Of a DNA stretch of 64,000 nucleotides, positions 61,344 through 64,000 are shown in pieces. Every line of letters begins with the position of its first letter. Position 1 is the stretch's first letter. Position numbers and translations under genes: made by a program. Location: the NCBI RefSeq assembly GCF_026183675.1, contig NZ_JAPIVK010000001.1, forward strand, positions 131,498 through 195,497. Direction: 5' to 3'. Under the pieces are notes generated by a model that was not told where the DNA came from, did no database searches, and saw only the letters and a list, made by a program, of their open reading frames with translations. This DNA is from Microbulbifer halophilus. Its GTDB lineage: Bacteria; Pseudomonadota; Gammaproteobacteria; Pseudomonadales; Cellvibrionaceae.

Positions 61344-64000
61344 ATGATCCCAGCACTGCGCGAAGTCGACGAAGTTCAGGCGCTCTACCTGCAGTATCTG
61401 CAGGCCCTCAAGGAAGCCGGTTTTCGCGGCGATCTCAGCCCCAGCTACGCCAGCCGCACGGTACTGGCCACGGACAACTCCATCTACCAGGTGCTGCCAC
61501 AGGCGGTGGCCTACCCCCGCGATGCCCACGATCTGCAGTTGCTGGCGGAGCTGGCGGATCGGGAGGAGTTTCACAAAGTGGTGCTGTCGCCCCGCGGCGG
61601 TGGCACCGGCACCAACGGCCAGTCGCTGACCGACGGTATCGTCGTCGACATCTCCCGGCATATGAACCGAATCCTCGAGATCAACGCCGAGGAGCGCTGG
61701 GTGCGGGTACAGGCCGGTGTCGTCAAGGACCAGTTGAACGCGGCGCTGAAGCCCCACGGCCTGTTTTTCGCACCGGAACTCTCCACCAGCAACCGCGCCA
61801 CCATCGGCGGCATGATCAATACCGACGCCTCCGGCCAGGGCTCCTGCGTCTACGGCAAGACCCGCGACCACGTGCTGGAGCTGTCCACGGTATTGCTGGG
61901 CGGCGAGCTGTGGCAATCGGCCCCTGTGTCCGACGAGCGGCTGGGCGAGATCACTGCCCGCGAAAACCGCGCCGGCCGGGTGCACCGCATCTGCGACGAA
62001 ATCGCCCGCGGCAAAGCGGAGCTGATCGAGCGGAAATTCCCCAAGCTGAACCGCTGCCTGACCGGCTACGACCTGGCCCACCTGCGCCAGGACGACCGCT
62101 TCGACCTGAACAGCGTGCTCTGCGGCTCCGAGGGCACCCTCGGCTTTATCGCCGAGGCGAAGCTGAATGTGCTGCCGATTCCCAAATATGCAGCGCTGGT
62201 GAACCTGAAGTACGACCACTTCCAGGATGCCCTGCGCGACGCCGAGGACCTGATGAACGCCGGCCCCACCTCCATCGAAACCGTCGACAGCAAGGTGCTG
62301 GGCCTGGCGATGGAGGATATCGTCTGGCACAGCGTCAGCGAGTTTTTCCCGAGCGACGAGCGCCCGGTCAAGGGCATCAACCTGGTGGAGTACACCGCCG
62401 AGTCCGAGGAGGAACTGGAGCGGCTGCTGGCAAAATTCACCGGCCGTATCGACGCGGCCATCGGCCAGCCCGGCAAGAGCTTCGGCTACACCATCGCCCG
62501 CGGCCACGCCCAGGTGAACCGCATCTGGGGTATGCGCAAGCGCGCCGTGGGGCTGCTGGGCAATGTGGAGGGAGAGAAGCGGCCCATCCCGTTTGTGGAG
62601 GACACCGCCGTGCCGCCGGAACACCTCGCGGACTTTATCGCCGAATTCCGCGCGGTGCTGGACGAAGCCGGGCTGGAATACGGCATGTTCGGCCACGTGG
62701 ACGCCGGCGTACTGCACGTGCGCCCGGCCATCGACATGAAGGATCCCGGACAGGCGGCACAGATACGCCCGATCACCGACAGGGTGGTGGCGCTGACGCA
62801 GAAGTACCGCGGCCTGCTGTGGGGCGAGCACGGCAAGGGCGTGCGCTCCGAGTACGCGCCGGAATTCTTCGGCGAGCTCTACCCGGAACTGCAGAAGATC
62901 AAGGCCGCCTTCGACCCGCGCAACCAGCTCAATCCCGGCAAGATCGCCACCCCCAGCAAGATCTCCCCGCTGCTGAAGATCGACGCCGTGCCCACCCGCG
63001 GCGAGCGCGACCGGCAGATCCCGGCGCAGGTCTGGGACGGCTACAGCGAGGGCGTGCACTGCAACGGCAACGGCGCCTGCTTCAACTGGAATCCGGACGA
63101 CGCCATGTGCCCGTCCTACAAGGCCACCCGCGAGCGCATCCACTCCCCCAAAGGCCGCGCCACGCTGATGAAGGAGTGGCTGCGGCTGCTGTCCGCGCGC
63201 GACGTGGACGCGGTGGCCAGCGCGCGCAAATTCCGCGAGCAGTCCTTCCTGGTGACCCTGCCCGGGCGCCTCAAGAACTCCCTGGCCAAGGCCCGCGGCG
63301 AATACGACTTCAACCACGAGGTCAACGAGGCCATGCAGGGCTGCCTGGGCTGCAAGTCCTGCGTCGGCCAGTGCCCGGTGAAGGTGGACGTGCCCGAGTT
63401 CCGCAGCAAGTTCCTCGAGCTCTACTACAGCCGCTACCTGCGGCCACTGAAGGACTATTTCATCGGCGGGCTGGAATTCGTCATGCCGCAGCTGTCCCGC
63501 TGGCCGCAACTGTACAATTTCCCCCTGCGCCTGAAGCCGGTGCGCTGGCTGCTGGAACGGGGCCTGGGGCTGGCCGACAGCCCGCGGCTGTCGCGCAAGA
63601 CCCTGGCCGCCACCATGGACGAACTGGGCGTGCCCTACGCCAGCCGCGCCTGCCTGGAAGCGATGGGCCCCGAGCAACGGGGCCGCGCCGTGATCCTGGT
63701 GCAGGATGCCTTCACCAGCTACTTCGATGCCGAAGTGGTGGGCGACGCGCTGCGGCTGCTGAAGAAGCTCGACTTCCACCCGCTGGTGGCGCCTTTCAAG
63801 GCCAATGGCAAGCCCCTGCACGTACACGGCTTCCTGCGCCAGTTCGAGCGGGTGGCGGGAACCAACAGCGCCATGCTGAACGACCTGGCGGCCAGCGGTG
63901 TACCACTGGTGGGCGTGGACCCGTCCATGACCCTGACCTACCGCGCCGAATACCGGAAACTGCTGGGCGACAGGGCACCGCGGGTACAACTGCTGCAGGA
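61344..64000 (+). CDS. ydiJ: FAD-linked oxidase / Fe-S oxidoreductase, YdiJ type (partial)
   Basis: The first 885 codons of a large oxidoreductase that continues past the window (Escherichia coli YdiJ has about 1018 residues and oxidises D-2-hydroxyglutarate). Residues about 45-280 are a PCMH-type FAD domain (LSPRGGGTGTNGQSLTDGIV, ATIGGMINTDASGQGSCVYG), about 290-570 the FAD-oxidase C domain (FGHVDAGVLHVRPAIDMK, GEHGKGVRSEY). Cysteines C573, C579 and C589 and the ferredoxin motif C667-x2-C670-x2-C673-x3-C677-P indicate iron-sulfur clusters. The frame is open to the window edge. Confidence 0.92.
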   Translation, partial: MIPALREVDEVQALYLQYLQALKEAGFRGDLSPSYASRTVLATDNSIYQVLPQAVAYPRDAHDLQLLAELADREEFHKVVLSPRGGGTGTNGQSLTDGIVVDISRHMNRILEINAEERWVRVQAGVVKDQLNAALKPHGLFFAPELSTSNRATIGGMINTDASGQGSCVYGKTRDHVLELSTVLLGGELWQSAPVSDERLGEITARENRAGRVHRICDEIARGKAELIERKFPKLNRCLTGYDLAHLRQDDRFDLNSVLCGSEGTLGFIAEAKLNVLPIPKYAALVNLKYDHFQDALRDAEDLMNAGPTSIETVDSKVLGLAMEDIVWHSVSEFFPSDERPVKGINLVEYTAESEEELERLLAKFTGRIDAAIGQPGKSFGYTIARGHAQVNRIWGMRKRAVGLLGNVEGEKRPIPFVEDTAVPPEHLADFIAEFRAVLDEAGLEYGMFGHVDAGVLHVRPAIDMKDPGQAAQIRPITDRVVALTQKYRGLLWGEHGKGVRSEYAPEFFGELYPELQKIKAAFDPRNQLNPGKIATPSKISPLLKIDAVPTRGERDRQIPAQVWDGYSEGVHCNGNGACFNWNPDDAMCPSYKATRERIHSPKGRATLMKEWLRLLSARDVDAVASARKFREQSFLVTLPGRLKNSLAKARGEYDFNHEVNEAMQGCLGCKSCVGQCPVKVDVPEFRSKFLELYYSRYLRPLKDYFIGGLEFVMPQLSRWPQLYNFPLRLKPVRWLLERGLGLADSPRLSRKTLAATMDELGVPYASRACLEAMGPEQRGRAVILVQDAFTSYFDAEVVGDALRLLKKLDFHPLVAPFKANGKPLHVHGFLRQFERVAGTNSAMLNDLAASGVPLVGVDPSMTLTYRAEYRKLLGDRAPRVQLLQ

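Noticed and set aside
61245-63989. A 914-codon frame opposite the ydiJ-type gene
   Set aside because: The plus-strand frame from 61344 stays open to the window end and encodes the FAD and Fe-S motifs; the minus frame is a shadow.

Overview
This window looks like a chromosomal segment of a GC-rich gammaproteobacterium from the Cellvibrio/Microbulbifer side of the class. That is inferred from three things: the Pseudomonas-like order of the core genes (aspS-yebC-ruvCAB-ybgC-tolQRAB-pal-cpoB-queE-queC-tRNA-Lys-nadA-bepA-tusA-perM), long polyserine linkers joining CBM2 modules in a secreted protein, and a xylan-type GH43/GPH-transporter pair. No rRNA, CRISPR array, prophage or complete insertion sequence was found.

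Layout. 1-8.5 kb: a sigma-54 response regulator and histidine kinase pair, a TetR regulator divergent from an HPP membrane protein, the decayed tail of an M6 peptidase, a HiPIP, an AraC regulator preceded by a SoxR/MerR-type promoter, and a run of small lipoproteins and a VOC protein. 8.5-13.3 kb: aceE-aceF. 13.3-16.3 kb: a proteobacterial sortase and its VIT/VWA target. 16.5-17.4 kb: a lower-GC cassette of three overlapping small genes, the last only 45 codons. 17.4-24.9 kb: purC, perM, a tusA homologue, bepA, nadA, two tRNA-Lys genes, queC and queE. 25.2-32.9 kb: the cell-envelope Tol-Pal operon followed (upstream on the same strand) by the RuvABC Holliday-junction genes. 33-40.6 kb: yebC, aspS, an FmdB zinc ribbon, an HU-like protein with a basic tail, proS, a lytic transglycosylase and a membrane-anchored AraC regulator.

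41-48 kb is the most unusual part. A 1291-residue exported protein joins CBM2, a PQQ-type sugar (glucose/sorbosone) dehydrogenase, a second CBM2, a c-type cytochrome and the planctomycete-type DUF1587/1595/1592/1588/1585 series through three polyserine linkers. It is followed by a DUF1552 protein with a twin-arginine-like leader and by two overlapping DUF1566 genes. The set reads as a polysaccharide-targeted extracellular redox system. 48-61 kb holds an MscS-like TM-helix protein, a PLP decarboxylase-like enzyme, a second sorbosone-dehydrogenase-like lipoprotein, a GH43 xylosidase/GPH symporter operon with a LacI-type operator, Lrp and an AruH-like aminotransferase, and an autotransporter esterase. 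The end carries a 97-bp tandem repeat array, a DUF523 protein and the start of a ydiJ-type FAD/Fe-S oxidoreductase that runs off the window.

Intergenic DNA is rich in at least four families of REP-like palindromes, short 7-bp tandem repeats, and a two-copy element that folds into long hairpins with a compensatory base change. All functions are assigned by reading motifs and family resemblance; no database search was possible.
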